Shown: positions 16,007 to 24,266 of the stretch, piece by piece | Layout of the letters: every line of letters begins with the position of its first letter | How positions within the stretch are numbered: position 1 is the stretch's first letter | Assembly: GCF_946187725.1 (NCBI RefSeq) | Contig: NZ_CAMHSK010000013.1 | Coordinates: forward strand, 1 to 64,000 | Origin: an uncultured Treponema sp. | GTDB taxonomy: Bacteria > Spirochaetota > Spirochaetia > Treponematales > Treponemataceae | DNA length: 64,000 nt | Direction: 5' to 3' | Program-made: the position numbers and the translations under genes | Notes under the pieces: model-generated | Told to the model about the DNA's origin: nothing | The model's database searches: none | Seen by the model: only the letters and a program-made list of their open reading frames with translations

Positions 16007-17209
16007 GTGCTTCAATTATCATTTGTTAACTTCAAGAAAGACACTTATGTTTTGGTCGAGGGTAAAGAAAACCCAGACCGCTTTTATATTATTCAGAGTG
16101 GGCATGTAAAACTCAGCCATCAAAACGATGTTCCCGGAACTCAGCCTGTTGTTCTTGGCCCCGGTGACTTTGTTGGTGTCATTTCATGTATGGCTCGCCG
16201 TGCGCAGATTGAAACCTGTGTCGCCATTTCTGATGTCGTCTGCATTGCCGTTCAGCGTGAACAGTATATCGAACTTATCGAAAAAAACACTGCTGTTGCT
16301 CTAAAAATCATCCGAACTTTTGCAAACCGAATGCGTATTGTCAATGAAAAGCTCATGCAGCAGACTCAGAGCGCCACTTCCAGGGATGATTACGAACAGC
16401 TTTATAATGTCGGCTATTATTTTGACACTCAGAATCAGTACGACATTGCATTTTTTGCTTATTATCAATACATCAAAATGAAAAAGACGGGCGAAAATGC
16501 TCAGAAAGCGCTCAAACGAATTGCCGTCCTCAAACCAAAAGTAAATGCGCCCTATATCGAGCCAAGTCAGGACTTAATCCGTAAATATCCGCGCGGTTCA
16601 ATGGTTTTCTCTGAAGCGCAGAACGGACCGGACATGTTCATCATCAAGGCTGGCTCAATAAAAATTTCCAAGGTCGTTGACGGCACTGAAATCACTCTGG
16701 CCATGCTTAAACCGGGTGATATGTTCGGAGAAATGGCTCTTCTTGAGCGAAAACCGCGTTCTGCAAACGCAATTGCCACCGAAGACTGCGTTCTCATGTC
16801 AATTAACATGCAGAACTTCAATCAGATGGTTTCTACTCAGGCTCAAATGGTTGACCGCCTCACGACCACTCTTTCAGAAAGGCTCTGGTCTATGCAGCGT
16901 CAGCTTGCCAATACTCTTCTTCAGGCAAATCCAGTTGCCCAGATGACTGATATGCTTGCACTTCAGCTTGAAAAAATGCGTATCAATGTAGGCAAAGGCT
17001 CTCAGTTTATGAGTAATTTTACTCCGGAAGACATTGCCACTATGTGTGGTCTGCCAAAGAGCACTCAGTCTCTTTATTTGGCTAAATTCATGACGACCCC
17101 GGTTGTAAAAGTCGAAAAAGGCAGAATTCTCATTCCTGATACGATGGAACTCATCAAACAGGCAGAATTCTATCGTAATCAGCTTGCAAGGCAGAGTCAG
17201 AATCAGTAA
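16007..17209 (+). CDS. Regulator with two cyclic-nucleotide-binding domains (Crp-like)
   Basis: 400 aa from a GTG start preceded by AAGGCGG. Two cNMP-binding beta-barrels, residues about 5-105 and 185-290; the second has the better phosphate-binding cassette (GDMFGEMALLERKPRSANAIA), while the first (GDFVGVISCMARRAQIETCVA) lacks the conserved GE, so its ligand binding is doubtful. Between them lies a TPR-like helical pair (YYFDTQNQYDIAFFAYYQYI). The C-terminal part (about 335-390) could be a divergent winged helix, so DNA binding is plausible but not shown. It overlaps the next gene by one base. Lies beside murB and cysS as I recall in T. pallidum. Confidence 0.85.
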   Translation: MLQLSFVNFKKDTYVLVEGKENPDRFYIIQSGHVKLSHQNDVPGTQPVVLGPGDFVGVISCMARRAQIETCVAISDVVCIAVQREQYIELIEKNTAVALKIIRTFANRMRIVNEKLMQQTQSATSRDDYEQLYNVGYYFDTQNQYDIAFFAYYQYIKMKKTGENAQKALKRIAVLKPKVNAPYIEPSQDLIRKYPRGSMVFSEAQNGPDMFIIKAGSIKISKVVDGTEITLAMLKPGDMFGEMALLERKPRSANAIATEDCVLMSINMQNFNQMVSTQAQMVDRLTTTLSERLWSMQRQLANTLLQANPVAQMTDMLALQLEKMRINVGKGSQFMSNFTPEDIATMCGLPKSTQSLYLAKFMTTPVVKVEKGRILIPDTMELIKQAEFYRNQLARQSQNQ

Positions 17210-17736
17210 TGAAAAAGATTTTATTCAGTTTTTTTGCTTTTTTTCTCTGTCTGAATGCTTTTTCCCTTCCAAACGGATATTCTTCTGCAAAACTTGGAAT
17301 GAATATCGATGATTTAAAGAAGGCCCTCAAAAATGACTTTCAGTTTGGCTATCGTGGTGACCGCGATGTTTCGCTCTCTCCTTCAGACGGCCAGTTTTTG
17401 ATTGAAACAGATGGTTCTCAGAGCGGCTATTCGTTTTTGGAGAGATGCTGGTTTCAGTTTGCCGAAGAAAAACTTTACATCATTACGCTTAATCTTGACC
17501 GCACCAAAGTTGACCATTATTCCGTCTTTTCAAAGCTTTGCGAAAAATATGGCAATCCTGATGAACTTTCTCCCAAAAAATCAGTCTGGCGTGACGGAAA
17601 TGTAATCATGTCTCTTGAAAAACCTCTCACCCTCAAATATGTTGACGCAAAGGCTTTTGACAGCAAAAAGAATTCCTCAAATGTTGAAAAAACAACTGTT
17701 GAAAAGGCAAAAGACGACTTTTTGGATTCGCTGTAG
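17209..17736 (+). CDS. Exported protein of unknown function
   Basis: 175 aa with a cleavable signal peptide (about 1-19, ending NAFS) and a compact alpha/beta region containing KLGMNIDDLKKAL and YSVFSKLCEKYGNPDEL, followed by a charged tail. No family recognised with certainty. Its ATG overlaps the stop of the preceding regulator (TAATG), so the two are coupled. Confidence 0.8.
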   Translation: MKKILFSFFAFFLCLNAFSLPNGYSSAKLGMNIDDLKKALKNDFQFGYRGDRDVSLSPSDGQFLIETDGSQSGYSFLERCWFQFAEEKLYIITLNLDRTKVDHYSVFSKLCEKYGNPDELSPKKSVWRDGNVIMSLEKPLTLKYVDAKAFDSKKNSSNVEKTTVEKAKDDFLDSL

Positions 17737-17781
17737 AACGCTTTGCACAGTTAACTTCAAATGAACACAGAGTTGAATTTT

Positions 17782-18228
17782 ATGATTCGAAAATCCTTAA
17801 TTTTATCACTTTTTATTTCATGTATCCTGCTTTTTTCTTGTGCGGCAAAGTCAAAGTTGCCGGTTAAAAAACTCATTCTGATAAATTCTGATGGTCAGGA
17901 AGTCGCTGTCAAAGCTGAAATCGCATCGACTTTTGAAGAAAGGCGTAACGGCTTTATGTTCAGGCAGAAAATCCCTGATGGAACAGGAATGCTTTTTATC
18001 TTTGAGGAAGAGCAGATTCTTGATTTTTGGATGAAAAACACGCCTCATCCGCTTTCAATTGCCTATATCGATAAAAACGGTAAAATTCGTGATATTCTGG
18101 ACATGACACCGTACAGCCTTGCGAATGTCACAAGCAGCACTGAAGTTCTTTATGCACTTGAAGTTCCGCAAGGCTGGTACGAAAAAGTGAATGTCAAAGT
18201 CGGGGACAGATTGCGCTTAGATTTTTAA
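17782..18228 (+). CDS. DUF192-family lipoprotein
   Basis: 148 aa from the ATG at 17782, which gives a proper lipoprotein signal (MIRKSLILSLF... with lipobox LLFSC); an ATG at 17761 in the same frame would add seven residues. Residues about 40-148 are a DUF192 domain: AEIASTFEERRNGFMFR, GTGMLFIFEEE and FWMKNTPHPLSIAYID are its hallmark segments. The family is small, periplasmic and of unknown activity. It follows the preceding exported protein by 45 nt and its stop overlaps the convergent TPR gene by 4 nt. Confidence 0.88.
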   Translation: MIRKSLILSLFISCILLFSCAAKSKLPVKKLILINSDGQEVAVKAEIASTFEERRNGFMFRQKIPDGTGMLFIFEEEQILDFWMKNTPHPLSIAYIDKNGKIRDILDMTPYSLANVTSSTEVLYALEVPQGWYEKVNVKVGDRLRLDF

Positions 18229-19370
18229 ACATCCAGTTTGCTTAGTTCAAGAGCGGCGATTTTGTCATCCGGATCGATTTCAAGCACGGTCTGGAAATAG
18301 CCTGCCGCAAGCGACGGGTTTCCTTCTTTGAGTGCCAGATAGCCCAAATTTGAGATGATTTTTGTGTTTTCGCTGTCTTTGACTAATGCCTTTTCGAGAA
18401 GTTTTTTGGCGCCTTTAAGGTCACCGCTTTCGAGCAGACAGATTGAAAGCTCATTGTAAGTGTCACTTGTGTCACCGCCATCAAGAGTGAGAGCCTTTTC
18501 AAATGCCATCTTTGCTTCTTCGAAACGGCCTAGCTTTCTCATTCCCCAGCCAAGCATGAACCATGCGTTCCAGACATTCGGGTTCTTTTCAATGAATTTT
18601 CGGATTTCTTCAAGACCTTTTTCTTCTTCACCCCTGTTAATCAGGTCGTATGCTGCCTTGAAATGGTCGTCATCCATGTTGCGATTTGCGATATTATCAA
18701 GAATCTCCTGGGCACGGTTCTTTTTGTAGATTCCGTTTTCGCCTAAATCTTCGTCTTTAAGGTCACAAGTGAGTGCAAGATAGGTTTCGAAAATGTCTTT
18801 TGCTTCTTTATAGTTATGCTGCTTTAAATAGAAGAAACCTGCATTGAAAAAAGCATCTGGGAGTGCCGGTTCTGCATCAAGAGCTTCCCTGTAATAATTT
18901 GCAGCATCTTCATCATAGGCATCTGCGTCTTCGTGCAGGCCTGAGCGTCTGTAGGAATCAGCCCGCTGATCAAAGAAAAGCGCCATATTGAGGGTGATTG
19001 TCATGTCCTCTGGGTCAAAACCTCTTAGAGCACGGAAAATTTCTTCAGCAAGTTCAAAATCTTCGTTTTTTGCTTTAAGAATAGCTGCTTCGCCGAGTTC
19101 CTTTTTGAGGTTCGGTCGTGCATGCTTTAAAATCGAGCGGTAATAGAGAATATGCTCATTCCTGCTGTCGTAGGCCATGATTGTGAGTAAGCCTGCAAGA
19201 ATCTGCTCTTCTGTAAGCGAAGCCATGTCAAAAGTTCCCGGCGCATCACTGTCTTTTTTTTGCACCGGAAGCGGAATCGTGGTGTCGAGATGAAAAGCTT
19301 TGTCAGAAAGAGAAAAACCTTCCGGGATGTTGATAAAATAAACTGAGTCCAATGGAGAGATTGGGGTCAT
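18225..19370 (-). CDS. TPR-repeat protein
   Basis: 381 aa, no signal peptide, largely of tetratricopeptide repeats from about residue 95: AFFNAGFFYLKQHNYKEAKDI, AWFMLGWGMRKLGRFEEAKMA, TYNELSICLLESGDLKGAKKL and IISNLGYLALKEGNPSLAAGY are four clear units. It should act as a cytoplasmic protein-binding scaffold; partners unknown. AGGAGA 5 nt before the ATG fixes the start. The order TPR protein / DUF192 / exported protein / regulator / murB is a treponemal neighbourhood. Confidence 0.9.
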   Translation of the reverse strand: MTPISPLDSVYFINIPEGFSLSDKAFHLDTTIPLPVQKKDSDAPGTFDMASLTEEQILAGLLTIMAYDSRNEHILYYRSILKHARPNLKKELGEAAILKAKNEDFELAEEIFRALRGFDPEDMTITLNMALFFDQRADSYRRSGLHEDADAYDEDAANYYREALDAEPALPDAFFNAGFFYLKQHNYKEAKDIFETYLALTCDLKDEDLGENGIYKKNRAQEILDNIANRNMDDDHFKAAYDLINRGEEEKGLEEIRKFIEKNPNVWNAWFMLGWGMRKLGRFEEAKMAFEKALTLDGGDTSDTYNELSICLLESGDLKGAKKLLEKALVKDSENTKIISNLGYLALKEGNPSLAAGYFQTVLEIDPDDKIAALELSKLDV

Positions 19371-19420
19371 AAAGTCTCCTGTAAAAAGTGAGTGTTGAAA
19401 ATAGAATAAAAGCCTGAAAT

Positions 19421-20389
19421 TTATGCCTGTACTTCAGGAGCTTGTGGTTCAGTCGGCTGAGGTGCTGCTGGTTGAGGAGCTTCCTTGCTTTCTGGTTCTG
19501 CTTTTTCCTGCTGATTTGCCTTTGCTGCAATCTGTTCTGCCTGAGCTTCTTTTTGCTGTGCAATTTGCTCTGAAGCTGAAAGCTGAATTTTTCGTACGGA
19601 AGTGAGATAAGTGTTCAGGTGCATTTTGAATGAAAGTGGAAGAGAACTTTCATCAAATTTGAGGCTTGCAATGCAGATGTCCTTTCTGCCCGGAATTAAA
19701 TCAGCGGAAACAACAGTGCCTTTGATTGAAAGAATTTCTGCCGGTTCGTCGAATTCAAGACGAAGGATGGCTTCTTTTCCTGCAAGATATTGTGAAAGAC
19801 CGATAAGGATGATTCTTGCGCCAGAAAAAGAAATATCACGGACAACACAGTGGCGTGGAACGCTCTGAACGATGACATTACATTCTTCTTTGACAAGATT
19901 GAGCTTGCGTTTGCTGTCGTCATTGATTGGAATGCGCTCTTCTCGGCGGCGGATTGCATTTGCATTTGCCTCAAGAAGGCGGCCACAGATTTCGATTAAA
20001 TCATCTGGCGGACGAGCGGTAAACTGAAGCGTAACAATTACGAGGTCTTTGGAATTCATGTACGGACGGATTTCACCGACTCGTGAAGATACCAGAAAAG
20101 TGATGATACCGTCACCTTCCTGTTCGTTGAAGCAAAAACGAAGGTTTGCTGTGGGCCCCCCCTTTGATGCGAGTGCCTGAAAAGCTCCGCCTTTTGTTCC
20201 GACGATAATTTTGGCGTGCTGAAATGATGTTGAATTTATGATGCATGGCCACTGACCGCCGTTACATTTAACATAGACTTGACGAGGGTCGAGTCCGAGG
20301 GCACGGATAATGTCTTTTGTGAAAGTGATTTCTGTGTCCCGGTATTGGTCATAATATTTTGTAAGTTGTTGGCTAGTCGCAATTCCCAT
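19421..20389 (-). CDS. PilZ-domain c-di-GMP receptor protein
   Basis: 322 aa. A treponemal N-terminal domain (about 1-130) precedes a PilZ domain (about 140-255) with the c-di-GMP motifs RREERIPI (RxxxR) and DISFSGARI (DxSxxG). The last 50 residues are Ala/Pro/Glu/Gln-rich and probably disordered. In Treponema such proteins link c-di-GMP to motility and surface behaviour. The gene holds a run of seven G (plus-strand C at 20157-20163) in the codons for GGP, a possible slippage site; the frame is intact here. A TTGACG-17-TATTAT promoter ends 7 nt from the ATG. Confidence 0.9.
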   Translation of the reverse strand: MGIATSQQLTKYYDQYRDTEITFTKDIIRALGLDPRQVYVKCNGGQWPCIINSTSFQHAKIIVGTKGGAFQALASKGGPTANLRFCFNEQEGDGIITFLVSSRVGEIRPYMNSKDLVIVTLQFTARPPDDLIEICGRLLEANANAIRRREERIPINDDSKRKLNLVKEECNVIVQSVPRHCVVRDISFSGARIILIGLSQYLAGKEAILRLEFDEPAEILSIKGTVVSADLIPGRKDICIASLKFDESSLPLSFKMHLNTYLTSVRKIQLSASEQIAQQKEAQAEQIAAKANQQEKAEPESKEAPQPAAPQPTEPQAPEVQA

Positions 20390-20396
20390 AACCTTA

Positions 20397-20425
20397 ATAA
20401 TAGCTTATAAAAGGCTTGTCGTCAA
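20397..20425 (-). promoter_or_regulatory. Predicted promoter of the PilZ gene, leaderless or very short leader
   Basis: Minus strand: TTGACG (20425-20420), 17-bp spacer, TATTAT (20402-20397), then 7 nt (TAAGGTT) to the ATG at 20389. The gap includes AAGG, which could be a ribosome-binding site only if transcription began further upstream. Confidence 0.65.
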
Positions 20426-21369
20426 TAAAATCCTATAAAGACTGCATTTTTTCTGAGCGCTGGATAAGAAAGGGCATTTTTTTGATTTATGAAAAGAGAG
20501 GATGAGCCGCCTCCGTCCATCTGCATTGCAGTTTCTGCGCCAAGAGCGTGCATTATGTCTGCGCATTCCTGATATGAAAGACCATGACTTTTTGACCAGC
20601 GTTCACCCTCAACGACGAGCAGGAAAAGTGTTTTGCCGTCAGAAGTGATGCCAGCTGCAGTGCGGGAATCGTTGCTTTTCCATGAGAATTCTTCTTTTTG
20701 ATCTGAACTGAGAATCGTGAAAAATCCGCCGAAAGCGAAGTCAAATTCTGTAAAATCCGTATCTTTCTGATTTTTGATTATTTTTGCAGTCCAGCCATTT
20801 TCATCTTTGGAAAAGCATAGCGCACTGTACCGGTCGATTGGGGGCGCAAGTTCTTCTTTATTGACCACATGAATGCCGCATATTCTTCTTGGTGAAGTGA
20901 TTTTTGCAATGGAATCCCATTTTCCGTTTTTTCCGCCGAAAGGTGCCGCATTTATGGTAATTTTTGATTTGAATTTCTTTGAAAATTTGGCCGCTCTCAG
21001 CCCGGTAAAGTAATTCAAATTTTTACCGTTTTTGTGTACGAAATCTTTTTCTGACTGAGGAAAAGTTGTTATTGAAACTTCTTTGTTTAAATCGATTTTG
21101 ACACAATGGTAGCGGACCGGATAACTTTTGTTTTCATAGAAAAAATATTCTGCAAAGTCGCAGTTTTCGATTTTTTGCCAGCTAAGTTCGTTTTCGGCTG
21201 GAATGTAAAGATTTTCGGCTCTATCTGCATATTCACTTGACGGAACGATTGCGTGGTTTGTTCCGCAGGACGCGAGAATAAAAATCTGTAATACCGAAAT
21301 TGCAATGAAAAAATTAAGAAATGCTTTTGTTGAGTCGTTTTTGGGAAATTTAAGTCTTTTTGAAATCAT
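20422..21369 (-). CDS. Phosphodiester glycosidase (NAGPA)-family lipoprotein
   Basis: 315 aa; a hydrophobic N-terminus ends at lipobox ILASC. Residues about 85-315 match the phosphodiester glycosidase domain first defined in the lysosomal uncovering enzyme NAGPA: INAAPFGGKNG, SRTAAGITSDGKTLFLLVVEG and QMDGGGSSSLFI are its characteristic segments. Bacterial members are thought to act on exopolysaccharide or cell-wall sugar-phosphates outside the membrane; the substrate here is unknown. It lies 38 nt downstream of rpsU but a terminator separates them. Confidence 0.87.
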   Translation of the reverse strand: MISKRLKFPKNDSTKAFLNFFIAISVLQIFILASCGTNHAIVPSSEYADRAENLYIPAENELSWQKIENCDFAEYFFYENKSYPVRYHCVKIDLNKEVSITTFPQSEKDFVHKNGKNLNYFTGLRAAKFSKKFKSKITINAAPFGGKNGKWDSIAKITSPRRICGIHVVNKEELAPPIDRYSALCFSKDENGWTAKIIKNQKDTDFTEFDFAFGGFFTILSSDQKEEFSWKSNDSRTAAGITSDGKTLFLLVVEGERWSKSHGLSYQECADIMHALGAETAMQMDGGGSSSLFINQKNALSYPALRKNAVFIGFY

Positions 21370-21371
21370 AA

Positions 21372-21398
21372 ATAAAAAAGCCCCTGCAAAGCAGAGGC
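21372..21398 (-). terminator. Rho-independent terminator after rpsU
   Basis: Read on the minus strand: GCCTCTGC, a TTT loop, GCAGGGGC and a run of six T. It ends just before the NAGPA-family gene, so that gene needs readthrough or its own promoter. Confidence 0.85.
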
Positions 21399-21407
21399 CG
21401 AAAATCC

Positions 21408-21620
21408 TTAGTAAGATGCTCGTGAATCGTGAGATTTGCGAGTTTTCTTCATCATTTTGCGCTGAAGAGTTTTGTTCTTGCGGTTAAGGATAGTAGATGG
21501 TTTTTCGTAGTATTCACGCTTTTTGTATTCGCGGATGATACCTTCTTTTTCAACCATTCTCTTGAAGCGTTTGATTGCTTTTTCAAGGTTCTCTGTTTCT
21601 TCAACCAAGATTGTTGCCAT
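21408..21620 (-). CDS. rpsU: 30S ribosomal protein S21
   Basis: 70 aa, full length for bS21: [20 protein letters not shown], then a strongly basic C-terminus ([18 protein letters not shown]). It binds the 30S platform near the anti-Shine-Dalgarno region and aids initiation. A very strong ribosome-binding site, GAGGAGGTGA, precedes the ATG. Confidence 0.96.
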   Translation of the reverse strand: MATILVEETENLEKAIKRFKRMVEKEGIIREYKKREYYEKPSTILNRKNKTLQRKMMKKTRKSHDSRASY

Positions 21621-21688
21621 TCGTTTTCACCTCCTCACCACCGAAGAATCCGTAAGTTCCGTGAATTTATCAGATTTTATAAAAAGAA

Positions 21689-22804
21689 TCAAGCGATAAC
21701 GGCCTTGTTTTCTGAAAAATTCTCGTGTTTATGGAGATCTTTTTCTTGTTTTTCGCGGTTCATTTCCATTACGAAACTGATGAAGTAGTCTTCGAGCGTT
21801 TTATGAGGTCCTGGTAAATCAAGTCGCTTTCTGGCTCGTGCATTGTCGCGGCGGAGAGAGTATTGCTGGAAGAAATCACGGTAATCTTCACTTACATTTG
21901 TTTTGATGTCTGTTCCGAGGAAGGTTGAAACTTCATCGCGGCCGATTGCGGCAATCCCTCGTTCACGGAGCATGAGCTTTAGTTTGGTGATTTGCTCGTA
22001 TGAGATTCCGAAAAGGAATTCTTCCATTGCCTGATTTACGCCCTGTTCCCCGAGTTTTGTCTTGATGAACTGCGACCATTGCTCGTCAAGCTGGAATGAA
22101 ATCATAATCAGTTCGCTCGTACCCATCATTGTTCCGAATGCGGGAGCAAGCCTTCTGCGGGCGTTCCAGACTGACTGGAGAACCGGAGAAATATCATAAA
22201 TGTTCTGGTCAGCACGATGCTCCCACAAAAGGAGAAGGGCCAGTGCAAGCTGACGGCGGTTTTCGATTGTAAGACTTGTGTCACGGATAAGATTGAGATA
22301 GACATCCTCTGCAAGAAGGAGGAACATCATTGAAATTGTCTCATCGTGAATTTTTTGCGTGAAGCTCGGCTCAAGATTTGCTTTCCGTGCGATTTTTTCG
22401 AGAGAAGAGAAAGTATGCAGTTTTGCAACAAGAAAGCCTTTGCCCAGAGTTGCCTTTGAAGGAAGCTGAAGTGTTGTATCGCCCTCTCGGTTTGAATTGA
22501 TTAGTGAATCAATGAGTGAGTCTGGAGTGCGTGTGCCGCCTGTTAAATCTGCCCGTTCCAAAAGTGAAGGGAAGGTCGCGATTGCGATGGCGAGTTTTTT
22601 TAAATCATCAATACGCTTGTTTAAAGGTTCAAGCTGACTTGCGTTTTCACCTGCGAGCATATCACGCATTGTGTGTACAAGCTGCCTTTGATGCTCGGTG
22701 AAGACAACGATACCAGTGTCTATTTCAGCGCTGGGAGGCTGCTCATTTGAGTCGAAAAAATCATTTATATCCACAGCTGTGAATTCCGTTTTCTGCTCGT
22801 TCAT
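21689..22804 (-). CDS. Conserved helical protein of unknown function
   Basis: 371 aa from the ATG at 22804, no signal peptide or transmembrane helix, predicted almost wholly alpha-helical, with EDVYLNLIRDTSLTIENRRQ and a basic RRDNARARKRLDLPGPHK segment near the C-terminus. I do not recognise a family. An ATG at 22813 is in frame but overlaps the TATAAT of the promoter, so the ATG at 22804, exactly 7 nt after that hexamer, is preferred. It is divergent from the vWA gene. Confidence 0.75.
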   Translation of the reverse strand: MNEQKTEFTAVDINDFFDSNEQPPSAEIDTGIVVFTEHQRQLVHTMRDMLAGENASQLEPLNKRIDDLKKLAIAIATFPSLLERADLTGGTRTPDSLIDSLINSNREGDTTLQLPSKATLGKGFLVAKLHTFSSLEKIARKANLEPSFTQKIHDETISMMFLLLAEDVYLNLIRDTSLTIENRRQLALALLLLWEHRADQNIYDISPVLQSVWNARRRLAPAFGTMMGTSELIMISFQLDEQWSQFIKTKLGEQGVNQAMEEFLFGISYEQITKLKLMLRERGIAAIGRDEVSTFLGTDIKTNVSEDYRDFFQQYSLRRDNARARKRLDLPGPHKTLEDYFISFVMEMNREKQEKDLHKHENFSENKAVIA

Positions 22805-22811
22805 TCTTCTC

Positions 22812-22838
22812 ATTATATCATACTTTTGTCTAATTTCA
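22812..22838 (-). promoter_or_regulatory. Extended -10 promoter, leaderless type
   Basis: Minus strand: TTGAAA, 16 bp, then TGATATAAT (extended -10; the hexamer is 22817-22812). Seven nt (GAGAAGA) separate it from the ATG at 22804, so the start point should coincide with the start codon. Confidence 0.65.
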
Positions 22839-22865
22839 ATATTCTTTTATGCCGATTGTTTGAAT

Positions 22866-24134
22866 ATGAAGAAATGTGTCCTTTTTATTTTTTTGGCAGT
22901 TTTCTCTTTCGCATCAATTTTCGCTGCAGAAGACATTTTGATTCATCCTGAAGACCTTAGACTTGTCTATGATTCAGGAAGTGATTTCTCGACCGTTGGT
23001 GGATATCACCTATATATAAGAAAGAAAAGTGGCGTCGAGTCGGTGATGCTTGTCGAAACGACAAAAGATCCGGAGGGCAAAGAAGATAATTATGCTTACC
23101 GGGCGATTGAATACAACACGATAAACGGTGATGAAATCCGCTATCTCAACGGAAAAATCCTTGATTCAAAATATGCAAAATATTCATTGATTGATTCGAC
23201 CGCTGAAAAAGATGAGGAGTTCGGACTCGCATTCCATATTTACATTCCAGGAGAAATCGCTTACGGCTATCCATGGACAAGAAATGGTTCTGTAAAAATC
23301 GGAAGGGGAACTTTCATCAACATCCGTACATTTGAAAAGAAATATGGTGATTATTCTGGAAGTTATGCTGACAATGCGTATATGTTTGATTTGGGAAAAA
23401 TTCCTGTAAAAGAGGTCGTTGAGGTAAAGGAAGAAGTGATTCCTGAACCGGCGAAAATGGAATTGCCTGAACCAGAGCCTTTGCCGGAGCCTGTTATAAT
23501 CCTTACCGATGATTACAATCCGGTCGCTGTTGAGAGCTTTAAGAATATTGCGGCTTTTGGCGGCGGTGAAATGGTTTATTCGAAGGGACCTGCAAGTTTG
23601 CCTGATGACATAATGGCATCTCTTGATAGAATCAAAAACAAGGACAAGGCAGATGTCGTTTTTGCAATCGATTCTACCGGCAGTATGAAAGATGATATTC
23701 AGACTTTGAGGACTGTATGGGTTCCAATGCTTATTGAAAAACTCAAGGAATTTAAGGATTTACGGCTTGGTCTTCTTTTATACAGGGATTACGGCGACAC
23801 TTACAAATGGATGAATCTTCCGGTCAAAAAATTTGAATTTACCGAAGATGTTGAAGTCTTTAAGAAAAATCTGAACGGATTCTATATTTATGGCACTGAG
23901 GGTGGTGATATTCCTGAAGCTGTCTACGAGGCTTTGTTCGCATCTGTTGAATACTACAAGTGGCGTGATGATGCCGAGAGAAAAATCATTTTGATTGGAG
24001 ACGCTGAGCCTCATCCACGCCCCAGAGGAAGCGGAAAATTCACGAAAGAGCTTGTCGCAAAGCAGGCCGAACAAAAAGGCATAATGATAGACGCAATAAT
24101 CGTTCCGGACAATAAGAGCGACCGCGGAAGATAG
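22866..24134 (+). CDS. Exported von Willebrand factor A domain protein
   Basis: 422 aa with a signal peptide ending SIFAAED. Residues about 25-185 are a beta-rich unassigned part, a Glu/Pro-rich linker (about 180-215) follows, and a vWA domain occupies about 255-422: ADVVFAIDSTGSMKDD carries the metal-ion adhesion site and GTEGGDIPEAVYEAL the second binding loop. It probably mediates metal-dependent contacts in the periplasm. The frame stays open upstream to 22698, but the signal peptide marks 22866 as the start. No good ribosome-binding site; a weak GATTGT lies 6 nt upstream. Confidence 0.86.
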   Translation: MKKCVLFIFLAVFSFASIFAAEDILIHPEDLRLVYDSGSDFSTVGGYHLYIRKKSGVESVMLVETTKDPEGKEDNYAYRAIEYNTINGDEIRYLNGKILDSKYAKYSLIDSTAEKDEEFGLAFHIYIPGEIAYGYPWTRNGSVKIGRGTFINIRTFEKKYGDYSGSYADNAYMFDLGKIPVKEVVEVKEEVIPEPAKMELPEPEPLPEPVIILTDDYNPVAVESFKNIAAFGGGEMVYSKGPASLPDDIMASLDRIKNKDKADVVFAIDSTGSMKDDIQTLRTVWVPMLIEKLKEFKDLRLGLLLYRDYGDTYKWMNLPVKKFEFTEDVEVFKKNLNGFYIYGTEGGDIPEAVYEALFASVEYYKWRDDAERKIILIGDAEPHPRPRGSGKFTKELVAKQAEQKGIMIDAIIVPDNKSDRGR

Positions 24135-24266
24135 AAAAAGCGTTGTTATCAGGGTGAATGTCGGTGTCACAAAACTCGACATTAAAGCTGATTATTTTTT
24201 TTCTTGCTGATTGAAAAAAGTGACTGTATAATGATGTTAAATTTTATTAATATCGGAGCGTCACTA

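Noticed and set aside
21689-22813. ATG at 22813 as the start of the helical protein
   Set aside because: It overlaps the TATAAT of the best promoter, so it would not be transcribed from it; the ATG at 22804 fits better.
24120-24212. Possible frameshift at the end of the vWA gene, since another frame continues with a plausible peptide
   Set aside because: The vWA domain is complete at the stop and the extra peptide of about 25 residues matches nothing I recognise; chance open frame is simpler.
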